A DNA stretch of 64,000 nucleotides from Chitinophagaceae bacterium UBA1953 (GCA_002336115.1 DDEN01000031.1:62001-126000); one strand, 5' to 3'. Positions 16,885-26,550 are shown, counted from the first letter of the stretch. A program made the numbers and translations. Notes: a model not told the origin generated them from the sequence alone.

Positions 16885-19800
16885 TTACAAACCACCTTTC
16901 CACTTAGGCATTCTGCCCGGTGTATAAGGTGCATCATTTTTTTCAAGTGCGTCTTCTAATTTCTTTACTTCTTCACCAATTGCTTTCAGTTCATTGTAAA
17001 CAGGTGAAAACTGTTTGGCTGCAATTTGATAAGATGTAAGCTGAGTTTGTGTCGGAGCAGCAGTTGTGTTCCACAGCGACCCTATTACATAACCAATACG
17101 ACTATTCATGGAAGGAGTTGATTCAAGCTCTCTTCTTGCAAGTGTTGCATCTCCATTCAAAAGCCTGTTAACTGCATTAAGTCTTTTTTCAAGTGCTGCA
17201 ATTGTTTGAACAATATCCAAAGGTTGTTTAGGCGTTTCAATAACTGCCTGCTTTATGTAACGGATTTTAGTTGCCAGTTCACCACGATACTGATCTGCAC
17301 TTGCAGCAACACGACTTAGCTCTGCAATTTTTTTACAGAATTCATCCAATGCTTTTTTGTCAGTCGCTGGAAGTGTGGCTGTGTTTAATGTAACTGCTTT
17401 GAACGGTTGTGGAGCAACCAGCTCAGAATAAACACCATCTTCAAACTTGCTCATTGATACTTTATAATTGCCTGGCAATGCCATATAACCTTGATCGGGA
17501 TTGCTGAATGCATTTGATTCATCAAACGGAGTAAAATCAATCGGGCCAAAAGCTGATGTGCGGAAATCCCACACAATACGGTTCATTCCTTTTTTAGCAG
17601 GAGCTTTGATTCGTCTTACAATATTTCCTGCTTCATCTGTTACTGTAAACAATAAATGTGGTGCAGGTTGTTCATCTTCCATCCGCAATGAATCAACAGG
17701 AGGATATGTTGGTGCTTCACCTTTCTTTATTTTTTCTGCTTCAGCTGCACGGCGTTTTTCTTTAATTGTTTTGATATCATCTTTCAGGTAATAGGTAAAC
17801 ACAGCACCGACTTTTGGATTTGGTGTTGTAAAGAAACTTTCGCCCTGAAAACCTTTTCCTCTTACACCAAGCGGTGTTGATTGCACATACATCCACGCAT
17901 CTTTTACCGGGAAGATAGTTGCTGGTTTATCCAGTTCTTCCTTCTTGATGTAACGAAGCGGCGTATAATCATCCAGTACATAAAATCCACGGCCGAATGT
18001 TGCAAGCACTAAATCATTTTCTCTTTTCTGTATTTCAAGATCACGCACTGCAATGGTTGGCAAACCGGCTTTCATCTGTGTCCATTTTGTACCTCCATCA
18101 ATACTTACAAACAAACCAAATTCAGTTCCAGCAAAAAGTAAGTCTTTGTTTACATGATCTTCTGCAATGGTATAAGCTGTTCCTCTTTCGGGTAAATTAT
18201 TCTGAATGGCTTTCCATGTTTTACCTGCATCAGTTGTTTTGTAAACATAAGGATGAAAATCGCCATAGCGGTGATGATTGAATGTTACATAAGCCACATT
18301 CTTATCGTGCTGCGATGTGATGATCTGGTTGACGTAAGTGCGTTCAGGAACACCGGGAATATTATCAACTTTAGTCCATGTTTTACCTCCATCGGTTGTG
18401 ATTTGTATCAAACCATCATCTGTGCCGGCATACAATATATTTTCATCTAAACTGCTTTCGGTTAATGCTGTGATGTTGCCATAAATATCAGTTGAACCAT
18501 TCTTCGCAATTGCATCCATGCTCCACACTTTGCCCATTACAGGAAGTTTGTTGCGGTCAATTCCTCTTGATAAATCACCACTGATGACTTTCCACGAATT
18601 ACCACGATCATCGCTGCGAAAAACTTTGTTGGCAGCAATGTAAATACGTTTGTTATCGAATTTTGAAATCACTAACGGAGCATCCCAGTTCCAGCGGTAA
18701 GCTTCACCTTCAGGTTCCTGAGGCTGAATAAATAAAAATTCACCACTCTTCCTGTCATATCTAGTAACTGCACCATACTGTGCCTGTGCATAAACAATAT
18801 CCGGGTTGCTTTGGTCAACCTGGCTTTCAAAGCCATCACCTGTGCTGGTGAAATACCAATCGGAATTAAAAATACCGTTTGAACTTAATGTGCGTGACGG
18901 GCCACCAATACTGAAATTATCCTGTGTGCCGCCATGAATATGATAGAATGGAAATGCATTGTCTGTTGCCACTTTATAAAACTGTGTTACCGGAATATTT
19001 GCTTTGAAGTTCCAGTTTTCACCTTCATCAAAACTTTCATACAAACCACCATCACAGCCAACAAGATAATGTGCGGTGTTGTTTGGATCAATCCAGATTA
19101 CATGATTATCGATGTGTTTGCTTTTTTCACCAAGTACTGAAAAATTTTTACCGCCATCTTTACTTACAACCATATAAGCATTGATGACAAAAATTTTATT
19201 AATATCTTTCGGATCACAGAAAATTTTCTGGTAATAATTGCCCGATGTTGAATAACCGCTTTGTTTTTCCCAGCTTGCGCCACGGTCGGTACTTTTAAAC
19301 ACGCCTCCCTTGCCTTCGTTAGCTTCAACAACTGCGTATAAAATATCAGGATTGGCAGGTGAATAATTTAATCCTATTCTTCCCAAATCACCACTTGGTA
19401 ACCCATTCATGATTTTATTCCAGGTAGTGCCACCATCTGTACTTTTATACAAAGCAGTTTCCGGTCCGCCGCCAATATAAGTAAACACTTTTCGCTGGCG
19501 TTGGTGTGCTGCTGCGTAAACTATATTCGGATTTCTTGGATCAACCATTACTTCATTAAAACCGGTATGCTCACTTACAAACAACACCTGTTTCCAAGTT
19601 TTACCACCATCGGTTGTTTTATAAATACCACGATCGCCACCTGAACTCCACACCGGTCCGTATGCAGCAACATAAACAATTTCGCTGTTGGTTGGGTCAA
19701 TGGCAATGCGGCCGATATGTTCTGAATTTTTCAATCCAACATTTTTCCAGCTCTTGCCTCCATCTTCCGATTTATACAAACCATCACCATACGAAACACT

Positions 19801-20184
19801 GCGCTGGTTGTTATTTTCTCCACTGCCCACCCACACAACATTTGTATTGGTTGGATCAATTGCAACACAGCCAATGGAGTAAGAACCTTCGCCATCAAAC
19901 ACAGGAAAATATGTTACACCTGCATTGGTTGTTTTCCAAACACCACCTGCTGCAGAAGCTACATAGTACTCGCTGGTGTTTTTTGGGTTGACAGCAACAT
20001 CAGCTATACGGCCGGACGTAATGGCTGGTCCAACACTTCTGAATTGTAAACCATTTAAGAGGTTGGAACTAATGATGTCTTTTGTTTCTTCTTTCGGAGA
20101 GGAAGAAGCTGTTTTCTTTTGTGCAGATAAAGATGCAGAAAACAGTAACAGCAGCAATGTGCTGAAATAAGTGTATGATCTCAT
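16885..20184 (-). CDS. Secreted Asp-box/BNR repeat protein, sortilin (VPS10)-like
   Basis: 1099 residues with a signal peptide (cleavage near SLSAQ, residue 22). Many Asp-box motifs of the form S-x-D-x-G-x-T-W are visible (KSEDGGKSW, KTTDGGKTW, KSTDGGTTW, KSTDRGASW, ITTDGGKTW, KTTDAGKTW and others) in about the first 750 residues, indicating one or two beta-propellers of the kind in sortilin-type WD40/YVTN proteins. The remainder is beta-rich, then helical. These are often labelled glycosyl hydrolases, but no catalytic residues are evident and I would not assign an enzyme activity. It is the last gene of a probable four-gene run starting with the VOC gene at 21525. Confidence 0.85.
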   Translation of the reverse strand: MRSYTYFSTLLLLLFSASLSAQKKTASSSPKEETKDIISSNLLNGLQFRSVGPAITSGRIADVAVNPKNTSEYYVASAAGGVWKTTNAGVTYFPVFDGEGSYSIGCVAIDPTNTNVVWVGSGENNNQRSVSYGDGLYKSEDGGKSWKNVGLKNSEHIGRIAIDPTNSEIVYVAAYGPVWSSGGDRGIYKTTDGGKTWKQVLFVSEHTGFNEVMVDPRNPNIVYAAAHQRQRKVFTYIGGGPETALYKSTDGGTTWNKIMNGLPSGDLGRIGLNYSPANPDILYAVVEANEGKGGVFKSTDRGASWEKQSGYSTSGNYYQKIFCDPKDINKIFVINAYMVVSKDGGKNFSVLGEKSKHIDNHVIWIDPNNTAHYLVGCDGGLYESFDEGENWNFKANIPVTQFYKVATDNAFPFYHIHGGTQDNFSIGGPSRTLSSNGIFNSDWYFTSTGDGFESQVDQSNPDIVYAQAQYGAVTRYDRKSGEFLFIQPQEPEGEAYRWNWDAPLVISKFDNKRIYIAANKVFRSDDRGNSWKVISGDLSRGIDRNKLPVMGKVWSMDAIAKNGSTDIYGNITALTESSLDENILYAGTDDGLIQITTDGGKTWTKVDNIPGVPERTYVNQIITSQHDKNVAYVTFNHHRYGDFHPYVYKTTDAGKTWKAIQNNLPERGTAYTIAEDHVNKDLLFAGTEFGLFVSIDGGTKWTQMKAGLPTIAVRDLEIQKRENDLVLATFGRGFYVLDDYTPLRYIKKEELDKPATIFPVKDAWMYVQSTPLGVRGKGFQGESFFTTPNPKVGAVFTYYLKDDIKTIKEKRRAAEAEKIKKGEAPTYPPVDSLRMEDEQPAPHLLFTVTDEAGNIVRRIKAPAKKGMNRIVWDFRTSAFGPIDFTPFDESNAFSNPDQGYMALPGNYKVSMSKFEDGVYSELVAPQPFKAVTLNTATLPATDKKALDEFCKKIAELSRVAASADQYRGELATKIRYIKQAVIETPKQPLDIVQTIAALEKRLNAVNRLLNGDATLARRELESTPSMNSRIGYVIGSLWNTTAAPTQTQLTSYQIAAKQFSPVYNELKAIGEEVKKLEDALEKNDAPYTPGRMPKWKGGL

Positions 20185-20239
20185 AACTGATTTTTTACTG
20201 TATGAAAGGTAGTAAATGAATGGCTGTTTTTTACAATTC

Positions 20240-20626
20240 TTATTTGCAGATACTTACAGCAATACCATACGGCAGCACCTTCGCATTCATGATATGATTC
20301 TTTACAGCAGGATCGTTCATCATAAAATCATTTGCTTCTTTATCGTCTTTTGCATAAAAGATGACAAGCCCCATCATATCAGCACTGTTTGTCGGCAACT
20401 GAGTGCGGCCTGCTAAAACGATCACCCCTTCATTCTTCATTTGAACGAGACGTTGAAAATGTGCTCCGACAATTGCCTGTTCATCTTTGCCCCAGTTTTT
20501 TTCATCCTGGTATTTTTCTGTAAGCGTAAGTATACCTAAATATTCTTTGAGTTTTGTTTTTGATGTGTCCTGTGCAAAATTTTGAATACTGATAAAACAG
20601 GAAATAAAGAGCAGTAACAGTTTCAT
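20240..20626 (-). CDS. Secreted YciI-like protein
   Basis: 128 residues: a signal peptide (cleavage near QNFAQD) followed by a YciI-like ferredoxin-fold domain (HFQRLVQMKNEGVIVLAG and a MMNDPAVKN segment). YciI proteins are small alpha/beta barrels related to muconolactone isomerase; their activity is usually unknown. Export is unusual for YciI proteins, which are normally cytosolic. It lies between a DUF1801 gene and the Asp-box protein gene on the same strand. Confidence 0.75.
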   Translation of the reverse strand: MKLLLLFISCFISIQNFAQDTSKTKLKEYLGILTLTEKYQDEKNWGKDEQAIVGAHFQRLVQMKNEGVIVLAGRTQLPTNSADMMGLVIFYAKDDKEANDFMMNDPAVKNHIMNAKVLPYGIAVSICK

Positions 20627-20647
20627 GTGAAATGATTAGGATTGATG

Positions 20648-21106
20648 TTATTTTTTTCTGAATGCATTTTCATAAAGTGCAATCCATTCGTCGGGAGTGA
20701 TTTTGGATGCGAGTTCTCCCAATAACTCATAAGGAATATCTTCTGCTTTTTTATAACGCATGCAGGATTTGCCAATGTCTAATTTTTTAGTTGTGGCTTT
20801 TGCATGTGCTTCTGTAAACCATTTATACAATGTTGGGTTGGCATATAATCCCATGTGATACACTGCAATAAAATTTTTCTGCGATGCAATGTTCAGAAAA
20901 GGTAAAGGCAGTTTGGGATTGCAATGATAACCTGCAGGGTATTTGCTGTGCGGCACTACATAACCAATCATGCCATAACTCATTTCTTCTTTAAATCCTT
21001 TTGGCAGATTTTTTTTAATCACTTTTCTTAAATCACTTATTGCCTTTTTTCTTTCTTCAGGCAGCTCGGAAATATATTCTTCTACAGTTGTGGCTTTTGA
21101 TTGCAT
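20648..21106 (-). CDS. DUF1801 domain protein
   Basis: 152 residues, cytosolic. The pattern TVEEYISELPEERK, then LPKGFKEEMSYGMIGY and a C-terminal helix matches DUF1801, a YdhG-like fold of unknown biochemical role. The gap to the VOC gene upstream is 17 bases and to the YciI gene downstream 21 bases, so the three are probably one transcript. Confidence 0.82.
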   Translation of the reverse strand: MQSKATTVEEYISELPEERKKAISDLRKVIKKNLPKGFKEEMSYGMIGYVVPHSKYPAGYHCNPKLPLPFLNIASQKNFIAVYHMGLYANPTLYKWFTEAHAKATTKKLDIGKSCMRYKKAEDIPYELLGELASKITPDEWIALYENAFRKK

Positions 21107-21123
21107 ATTAAAATTGTGTGATT

Positions 21124-21525
21124 CTAAACTAATGGCAGATATTTCTCAGGAACAGAATGTAAAGCAATACGGTTTCCTTCGGTATCAATAAACACAGCCA
21201 TATAACCATACTCTTCTGAGATTTGAGTTTTGGGTACAGTAATTGTTCCTCCTGCAGGTTCTATCCTGTCCAGCACAATCTGTACATCAGGATTTCCGTT
21301 CAGGTAAATTAATGGCCCATCAGTAGCTGATGGTTTGTAAAACCCCTCGGCAAAAACGAGTGTGCCACCAACACCGTCCATTGGATTGTCAAGCGGGAAC
21401 ATTCGCATTTTAAACCCGGGCATTTCAATAGGCGTAAGTGTAATTTCAAAAATGGACTCATAAAATTTCTGTGCCCTGTCAATATCGGTGGTTGGTATTT
21501 CAAACCAACTTATTGCATGTTTCAT
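21124..21525 (-). CDS. VOC (glyoxalase/bleomycin resistance) family protein
   Basis: 133 residues with two beta-alpha-beta-beta-beta halves. The N-terminal block WFEIPTTDIDRAQKFYESIF and the C-terminal GYMAVFIDTEGNRIALHS are characteristic of VOC metalloproteins. The substrate cannot be told from the sequence. It is the first gene of a run with DUF1801, YciI-like and Asp-box genes. A long inverted repeat lies 42 bases upstream of its start. Confidence 0.85.
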   Translation of the reverse strand: MKHAISWFEIPTTDIDRAQKFYESIFEITLTPIEMPGFKMRMFPLDNPMDGVGGTLVFAEGFYKPSATDGPLIYLNGNPDVQIVLDRIEPAGGTITVPKTQISEEYGYMAVFIDTEGNRIALHSVPEKYLPLV

Positions 21526-21566
21526 GTGTTTATTTTTTATTTTTTTTGGTCACATGTTATTCGCCA

Positions 21567-21609
21567 AAAAAATATTCATTCCCGGTTGGTACAAAAATGA
21601 ATATTTTTT
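21567..21609. repeat. Perfect 14-base inverted repeat with 15-base loop
   Basis: Arms 21567-21580 and 21596-21609 (AAAAAATATTCATT and its complement) enclose a GC-richer loop. It lies in the 229-base spacer between the divergent VOC gene and small membrane protein gene. It could be an operator or an intrinsic hairpin; in either direction the stem ends in a T run. Confidence 0.7.
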
Positions 21610-21731
21610 ATGGCTCATTTCATAATCTTATATTTTGGTTGATAATTATTTATACAAGTTCTGAAATGAAATTGAAAAAAGAAACCCATTCATCCAATCT
21701 TTTTCTGGTTAAGATAAAAACAGCTTTACCC

Positions 21732-21739
21732 TAACTTTG
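21732..21739 (+). promoter_or_regulatory. -7 element that decides the start of the next gene
   Basis: TAACTTTG matches TAnnTTTG. It overlaps the upstream in-frame TTG (21737), so translation must begin at the ATG at 21755, 15 bases downstream. Confidence 0.5.
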
Positions 21740-21754
21740 CTGAAAATTGAGCAC

Positions 21755-21982
21755 ATGAAGAAATACGGACTGATCATGGTTTTGTTTGTCCTTGCCGCAT
21801 TGTTTGTTACTGGCGATGCAGCAGCACAATGTTCTATCTGTACCAAAACAGCTTCACAATTAGGCGAAAAACCTGCCGCTGCTCTTAATACAGCTATCCT
21901 TTATTTAATGGGTGCTCCTTTTCTGATTATTGGTTTTGTTGGCTGGCGTTGGTGGCGTTCGCAAAAAAATGAAGAGCAGTAA
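21755..21982 (+). CDS. Small exported/membrane protein with CxxC
   Basis: 75 residues: an N-terminal signal-like hydrophobic segment, a short loop with CSIC, and a second hydrophobic helix (ILYLMGAPFLIIGFVGWRWW) ending in a charged tail. I recall similar small proteins in Bacteroidota genomes but know no function; the CxxC after an Ala-x-Ala-type site may sit on the periplasmic side. An in-frame upstream TTG at 21737 was rejected because it falls in the predicted promoter. Confidence 0.65.
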   Translation: MKKYGLIMVLFVLAALFVTGDAAAQCSICTKTASQLGEKPAAALNTAILYLMGAPFLIIGFVGWRWWRSQKNEEQ

Positions 21983-22075
21983 TTCATTTTATGATTGATT
22001 GAATACAGCCACTGATCATTTTCACTTTTTCATCTTCTGTACTTCCGTTAACTTGTAGGCAGGAAATTACTGTAT

Positions 22076-24490
22076 ATGAGAAAATTCGTTTTGTTAGCAC
22101 TGCTGTGCCCGCTTATTGGCCTGGCACAAAAACTTCCTTCAATTGAAGAAAAAACAAATGGTTTAAAAAAGTACGAAGGTTATTTTCCTTTTTACTGGGA
22201 TGAAAACAGCGGTAAACTCTGGCTTGAAATTGATAAGCTTGATACAGAGTTTTTGTATGTTGTTTCGCTTCCTGCCGGACTTGGTTCAAACGATATTGGT
22301 CTCGACCGTGGTTTGCTTGGTGAAGACCGAATTGTGAAGTTTACCAAAACAGGCAGAAAGGTGTTGTTGATTCAGCCTAATTATGGTTACCGGGCAGTAT
22401 CAAACAGTGAATCTGAACGAAGAGCAGTTGAACAGGCATTTGCACAAACTGCAGTGTGGGGATTTACTGTTGAAGCTGAAAGTAATGGAAAAGTGTTGGT
22501 TGATGCTACCGACTTTTTGCTGCGTGATGCAATGAAGGTGAGTAATACCATCCGCAGAATGAAACAGGGAAATTATGTGCTGGATAAAACACGCAGTGCA
22601 ATGTATTTGCCCCGTACCAAAAACTTTCCGCTAAATTCTGAAATGGAAGTAACGGTAACTTATGCCAACAATGATGGTGAAGTGGGAAATTTTGTACAGT
22701 CAGTTGCACCTTCAACCGAAGCAGTTACACTACGTATTCATCATTCCTTTGTTCAGTTACCTGATAATAATTTCAAACCCCGTGTGTTTGATCCCCGCAG
22801 CAGTTTCATTCCAGTTTCGTATTTTGATTATGCCACTCCGGTTAGTGAACCTGTCGAAAAATATTTTGCTATAAGGCACAGGTTGCAGAAAAAAGATCCT
22901 TCGGCTGCAAAAAGCGAAGCAGTTAAACCAATTATTTATTATCTCGATAACGGAACTCCTGAACCAATACGATCTGCTTTGCTTGATGGTGGGCGTTGGT
23001 GGAACCAGGCGTTTGAGTCAGCAGGTTATATCAATGCATTTCAGGTAAAAATATTACCCGATAGTGCCGACCCGATGGATATCCGTTACAACATGATTAA
23101 CTGGGTACATCGGTCAACCCGGGGCTGGAGTTATGGCGCTTCAGTTGTTGATCCACGCACTGGTGAAATTATTAAAGGACAGGTTACACTTGGTTCGTTA
23201 CGTGTGCGTCAGGATTATCTCATCTTCTCCGGCTTGTTATCGCCTTATGAAACAGGTGTTCCGGCAAACGATCCCATGCTGAAAGCTGCATTGGCAAGAT
23301 TGCGGCAACTTGCAGCACATGAAATTGGTCACACACTCGGGCTCATGCACAACTATGCATCAAGCGTAAATAACAGGGCGAGTGTAATGGATTATCCGCA
23401 TCCGCTGGTTCATATAAATGCCCGTGGTGAAATTGATTTTACCAATGTGTATGACGATAAAATTGGCGAGTGGGATAAAGTTTCCATCAATTGGGGTTAC
23501 CAGGATTTTCCTGCAGGCACAAATGAGGCATCGGCATTGAATACAATTTTGAGTGAAGCAAATAAAAAAGGACTTCAGTTTATTACTGATCGTGATGCAA
23601 GAGCGCCGGGTGGTTTACATCCGCAGGCGCATTTGTGGGATAACGGTGTAAATGCAACCGAAGAGTTAAAAGAAGTAATGAAAGTGCGTACAAAAGCATT
23701 ACAGGAATTTGGTGAAAAGAATATCCGTCCGGGAATGCCAATGGCCATGCTGGAAGATGCATTGGTGCCGGTTTATTTTTATCATCGTTACCAGCTTGAA
23801 GCAGTGACGAAAGTGGTGGGTGGAATGTATTACACCTATGCATTGCGTGGCGATGGACAGCTTGTAACAAAAATGGTTGGAAGAGAAGAACAGTTGTATG
23901 CGTTGCGTGCAATAGTTGATTGTATTGATCCGAAAGTATTGCAGGTGCCTGAAAAAATTGCAGCACTCATTCCTCCACGGCCGTCAGGTTACAACAGTTC
24001 AAGAGAGTTGTTCAGGAAACGTACAGGATTGTCATTCGATCAGTTGTCGCCTGCTGAAACAGGAACAGATGTTCCTTTCTCTTTTTTGTTTAACAGTGAA
24101 CGATTAAGCCGCATGGTTCAGCAGGAAACAAATGGCGGACTTGGTGTGGCTGAAATGGTACAGGTGCTGATTGATAAAACATGGAAAGCCCCCCGCCGCA
24201 ATGGCATGGAAGGATTGATACAGCAGCAAACTGAACAGGTGCTGCTTACGTATTTACTTGCAGCTTCTGTTGATGAAAACAATTCGTATGCAGTTCGTGC
24301 TGTCATCACAAAAGCATTAAGTGATCTGAAGAAGTTTATTGAACTGCAGAGTAAAACAGCAGCCGGTTCTTATGCCGGCCATTTGTTGCTTGCTGTTGAG
24401 CGGATGAAAAATCCAAAAGAAGCAAAACCAACAATTCATAAAGAAATTCCGCCCGGCGCACCAATTGGTTGCGATGAGGATGATTTATAA
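22076..24490 (+). CDS. Secreted zinc-dependent metalloprotease (DUF5117/DUF4953 type)
   Basis: 804 residues with a signal peptide (cleavage near GLAQK, residue 18). The metzincin-like active site AAHEIGHTLGLMHN (about residues 415-428) gives HExxHxxGLxH, with three zinc-binding His and the catalytic Glu. A long N-terminal domain (DUF5117/5118-like, with LDTEFLYVVSLPAGLGSN) precedes it and a helical C-terminal domain follows. Length and layout are those of the large Bacteroidota zinc-dependent metalloproteases. It probably acts in the periplasm or outside the cell. A strong bidirectional terminator lies directly after the stop. Confidence 0.88.
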   Translation: MRKFVLLALLCPLIGLAQKLPSIEEKTNGLKKYEGYFPFYWDENSGKLWLEIDKLDTEFLYVVSLPAGLGSNDIGLDRGLLGEDRIVKFTKTGRKVLLIQPNYGYRAVSNSESERRAVEQAFAQTAVWGFTVEAESNGKVLVDATDFLLRDAMKVSNTIRRMKQGNYVLDKTRSAMYLPRTKNFPLNSEMEVTVTYANNDGEVGNFVQSVAPSTEAVTLRIHHSFVQLPDNNFKPRVFDPRSSFIPVSYFDYATPVSEPVEKYFAIRHRLQKKDPSAAKSEAVKPIIYYLDNGTPEPIRSALLDGGRWWNQAFESAGYINAFQVKILPDSADPMDIRYNMINWVHRSTRGWSYGASVVDPRTGEIIKGQVTLGSLRVRQDYLIFSGLLSPYETGVPANDPMLKAALARLRQLAAHEIGHTLGLMHNYASSVNNRASVMDYPHPLVHINARGEIDFTNVYDDKIGEWDKVSINWGYQDFPAGTNEASALNTILSEANKKGLQFITDRDARAPGGLHPQAHLWDNGVNATEELKEVMKVRTKALQEFGEKNIRPGMPMAMLEDALVPVYFYHRYQLEAVTKVVGGMYYTYALRGDGQLVTKMVGREEQLYALRAIVDCIDPKVLQVPEKIAALIPPRPSGYNSSRELFRKRTGLSFDQLSPAETGTDVPFSFLFNSERLSRMVQQETNGGLGVAEMVQVLIDKTWKAPRRNGMEGLIQQQTEQVLLTYLLAASVDENNSYAVRAVITKALSDLKKFIELQSKTAAGSYAGHLLLAVERMKNPKEAKPTIHKEIPPGAPIGCDEDDL

Positions 24491-24516
24491 AAAAAGGGAG
24501 CATTGCTCCCTTTTTT
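24490..24516. terminator. Bidirectional intrinsic terminator
   Basis: A6, then GGGAGC-ATT-GCTCCC, then T6. It lies between the convergent metalloprotease and meaB genes and works on paper for both. Confidence 0.85.
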
Positions 24517-24528
24517 ATGTAAAAGAGT

Positions 24529-25428
24529 TTACAGGTAACGTTGAATAAAACGGTATAAATTAAAATCAGGCGTACTGAGCTCTTCTTCAATGCGTATTTT
24601 CATTTCCTTTTTTTCAATGCCCTTCATTCTTTTTTTCTGAATTAAGAAGTAGGCCTTTTCAGCGAGCAGCCAGCTTCTTCTTTCATTGGTATGATGTTGC
24701 TTCAGCATTTCATCAATCTTTAGCCATAAATCTTTTGTTCCTTGTTTTTGTGTGGCAATTGTTTTTACAACAGGTATTTCCCGGTGGCTGTTTGCGTAAG
24801 CCGGGGCAAGCATCAACCGTAAATTTCTTACAAACAGATCAGCATCGGGACGGTCGGCTTTGTTTACTGCAAACACATCAGCAATTTCCATCAGGCCGGC
24901 TTTCATGGTTTGCACTTCATCACCTGCTTCCGGTACAAGTACAACAACTGTAATATCGGCAAGACCTGCAATTTCAATTTCACTTTGTCCAACACCAACG
25001 GTTTCAACAATCACATAATCAAATTGTGCATTGCGGCACACATCCGTTATCTCCATAATTTTCGGATGCAATCCTCCCAGCGATCCCCGTGTTGCCAGCG
25101 AACGGATAAATACATTGGGGTGATTATACCAGTTGCACATTCGTATTCTGTCGCCAAGCAACGCACCAAGATTAAATGGAGAAGAAGGATCGACACAAAG
25201 CACAGCTACTTTTTTCCCTTCAGTTGTAAGTACGTCAATCAGGGAATCAACCATTGTGCTTTTTCCAGCACCAGGTGGCCCGGTAATTCCAATAACCGGG
25301 GTGGAAGAAGCCGGTAATGATTGCAGAAATTCTTCATAGCCCGCCACTTCATTTTCAACTAATGAAATGCTTCTGGCAAGGCTTTTAAAATTTCCTTTTT
25401 GTAATTCCTGCAATAAAGTTTGCCACAT
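24529..25428 (-). CDS. meaB: Methylmalonyl-CoA mutase-associated GTPase MeaB
   Basis: 299-residue G3E-family P-loop GTPase. Motifs: Walker A GPPGAGKST (about residues 50-58), DPSSPFNLGALLGDRIRM, the switch segment ETVGVGQSE, and NKAD. MeaB loads and protects the adenosylcobalamin cofactor of methylmalonyl-CoA mutase. No separate mutase subunit gene is adjacent; the only mutase in the window is the IcmF fusion at 53 kb, which carries its own GTPase domain. MeaB therefore presumably serves a mutase encoded elsewhere. Confidence 0.92.
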   Translation of the reverse strand: MWQTLLQELQKGNFKSLARSISLVENEVAGYEEFLQSLPASSTPVIGITGPPGAGKSTMVDSLIDVLTTEGKKVAVLCVDPSSPFNLGALLGDRIRMCNWYNHPNVFIRSLATRGSLGGLHPKIMEITDVCRNAQFDYVIVETVGVGQSEIEIAGLADITVVVLVPEAGDEVQTMKAGLMEIADVFAVNKADRPDADLFVRNLRLMLAPAYANSHREIPVVKTIATQKQGTKDLWLKIDEMLKQHHTNERRSWLLAEKAYFLIQKKRMKGIEKKEMKIRIEEELSTPDFNLYRFIQRYL

Positions 25429-25785
25429 AGTACAAACCTAAACGAAAAGATTTAAATATTAATGAAGCAAGGTTTTGATTGCAGGTAAATCCACACAACT
25501 GTTTTTGGATTTTAATCGTCAGAATTAAAAAAGCAGATACGAATCAAAGCAAAACAAATCACTGATAACTGTTAGTAAAAAAAGAGATTGTAAGCATGAA
25601 AACATAGTGACAAACCACTTTAACAAGACGTAGTAGTTCTTATTTGTAGTAATCGCTGTAAAACCAGCTTTTATTTGTCTTTTTTTTCCCGATGAATATT
25701 ATATTCGTGTACGGGTGTAATAGAGGATTAATACAGACCGGTTATTTGCTCTGTTAAAACCCCATGTATCGATTTAAACCCTGAT
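25429..25785. other. Non-coding spacer, nothing recognised
   Basis: 357-base AT-rich spacer between the divergent meaB and glycosyltransferase starts. It must hold both promoters, but I see no TAnnTTTG element, strong hairpin, RNA gene or ORF. Confidence 0.6.
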
Positions 25786-26550
25786 ATGCAGCCCATTTCC
25801 ATTGTAATAATTGCTAAGGATGAAGCACATATTTTGCCTGAAACGATCAGGAGTGTAAAAATGCTTTCAGACGATTTGCTTGTTTGTGATACTGGCAGCA
25901 CCGATGCTACAGTTCCTGCCGCTATTCAAAATGGGGCAAAGGTTATTGAAATTGAGTGGAACGGATATGGCCCTACAAAAAATGAAGTAAACTTAGAAGC
26001 AAAATATAACTGGATATTGCAGCTTGATGCAGACGAAGTGGTTGACGAAACTCTGCTCAACTCACTTTTGAGCCTGAAACTGGATGATGAAAAGGAAATT
26101 TTTAAAGTACGGTTTAAAAATTATATTGGAAAAGCACAGTTACGTTTTGGCGATTGGGGGAAAAAAGAACAACTCCGGTTATTTAATGCAAATTATGCAA
26201 TGTGGAGTGAAGCTGCTACTTCAGAAAAACTGGTATATGATGATTCCTGCCATATTTCAATACTGAATGGTTTTATTCTTCATAAAACGAAACTGAACAA
26301 AGAAAGGTTTGAAGAAAAAATCATGGCCTGTGCCAAACAAAGCGCAGAGAAGGATTTTAAAAACAATAAAAAAGGAACCTGGGTAAAACAACACCTTTCT
26401 CCATTCTTGTGCTTCCTGCGCAATTATTTCCTGAAACTTGGTGTTTTAGATGGTTTTGCCGGTTTTGTAGTTGCTTCTTTGGCGGCAAAATCTGTTAAAG
26501 CAAAATATTCGATATTAAACAAAATGCAGAAAACTCAGGCAAAGAGTTGA
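25786..26550 (+). CDS. Family 2 glycosyltransferase (WaaE/KdtX-like)
   Basis: 254-residue GT-A fold enzyme. The N-terminus ISIVIIAKDEAHILPETI, the nucleotide-binding DTGSTDAT and the DxD-type LQLDADEVV are visible, and KNYIGKAQ with RLFNANYAMW matches the lipopolysaccharide core glucosyltransferase branch (WaaE/LgtF). The probable role is adding a hexose to a lipid or envelope glycan at the inner face of the membrane; there is no signal peptide or long hydrophobic segment. The neighbouring lptC gene downstream fits an envelope theme but is not in the same immediate operon. Confidence 0.85.
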   Translation: MQPISIVIIAKDEAHILPETIRSVKMLSDDLLVCDTGSTDATVPAAIQNGAKVIEIEWNGYGPTKNEVNLEAKYNWILQLDADEVVDETLLNSLLSLKLDDEKEIFKVRFKNYIGKAQLRFGDWGKKEQLRLFNANYAMWSEAATSEKLVYDDSCHISILNGFILHKTKLNKERFEEKIMACAKQSAEKDFKNNKKGTWVKQHLSPFLCFLRNYFLKLGVLDGFAGFVVASLAAKSVKAKYSILNKMQKTQAKS

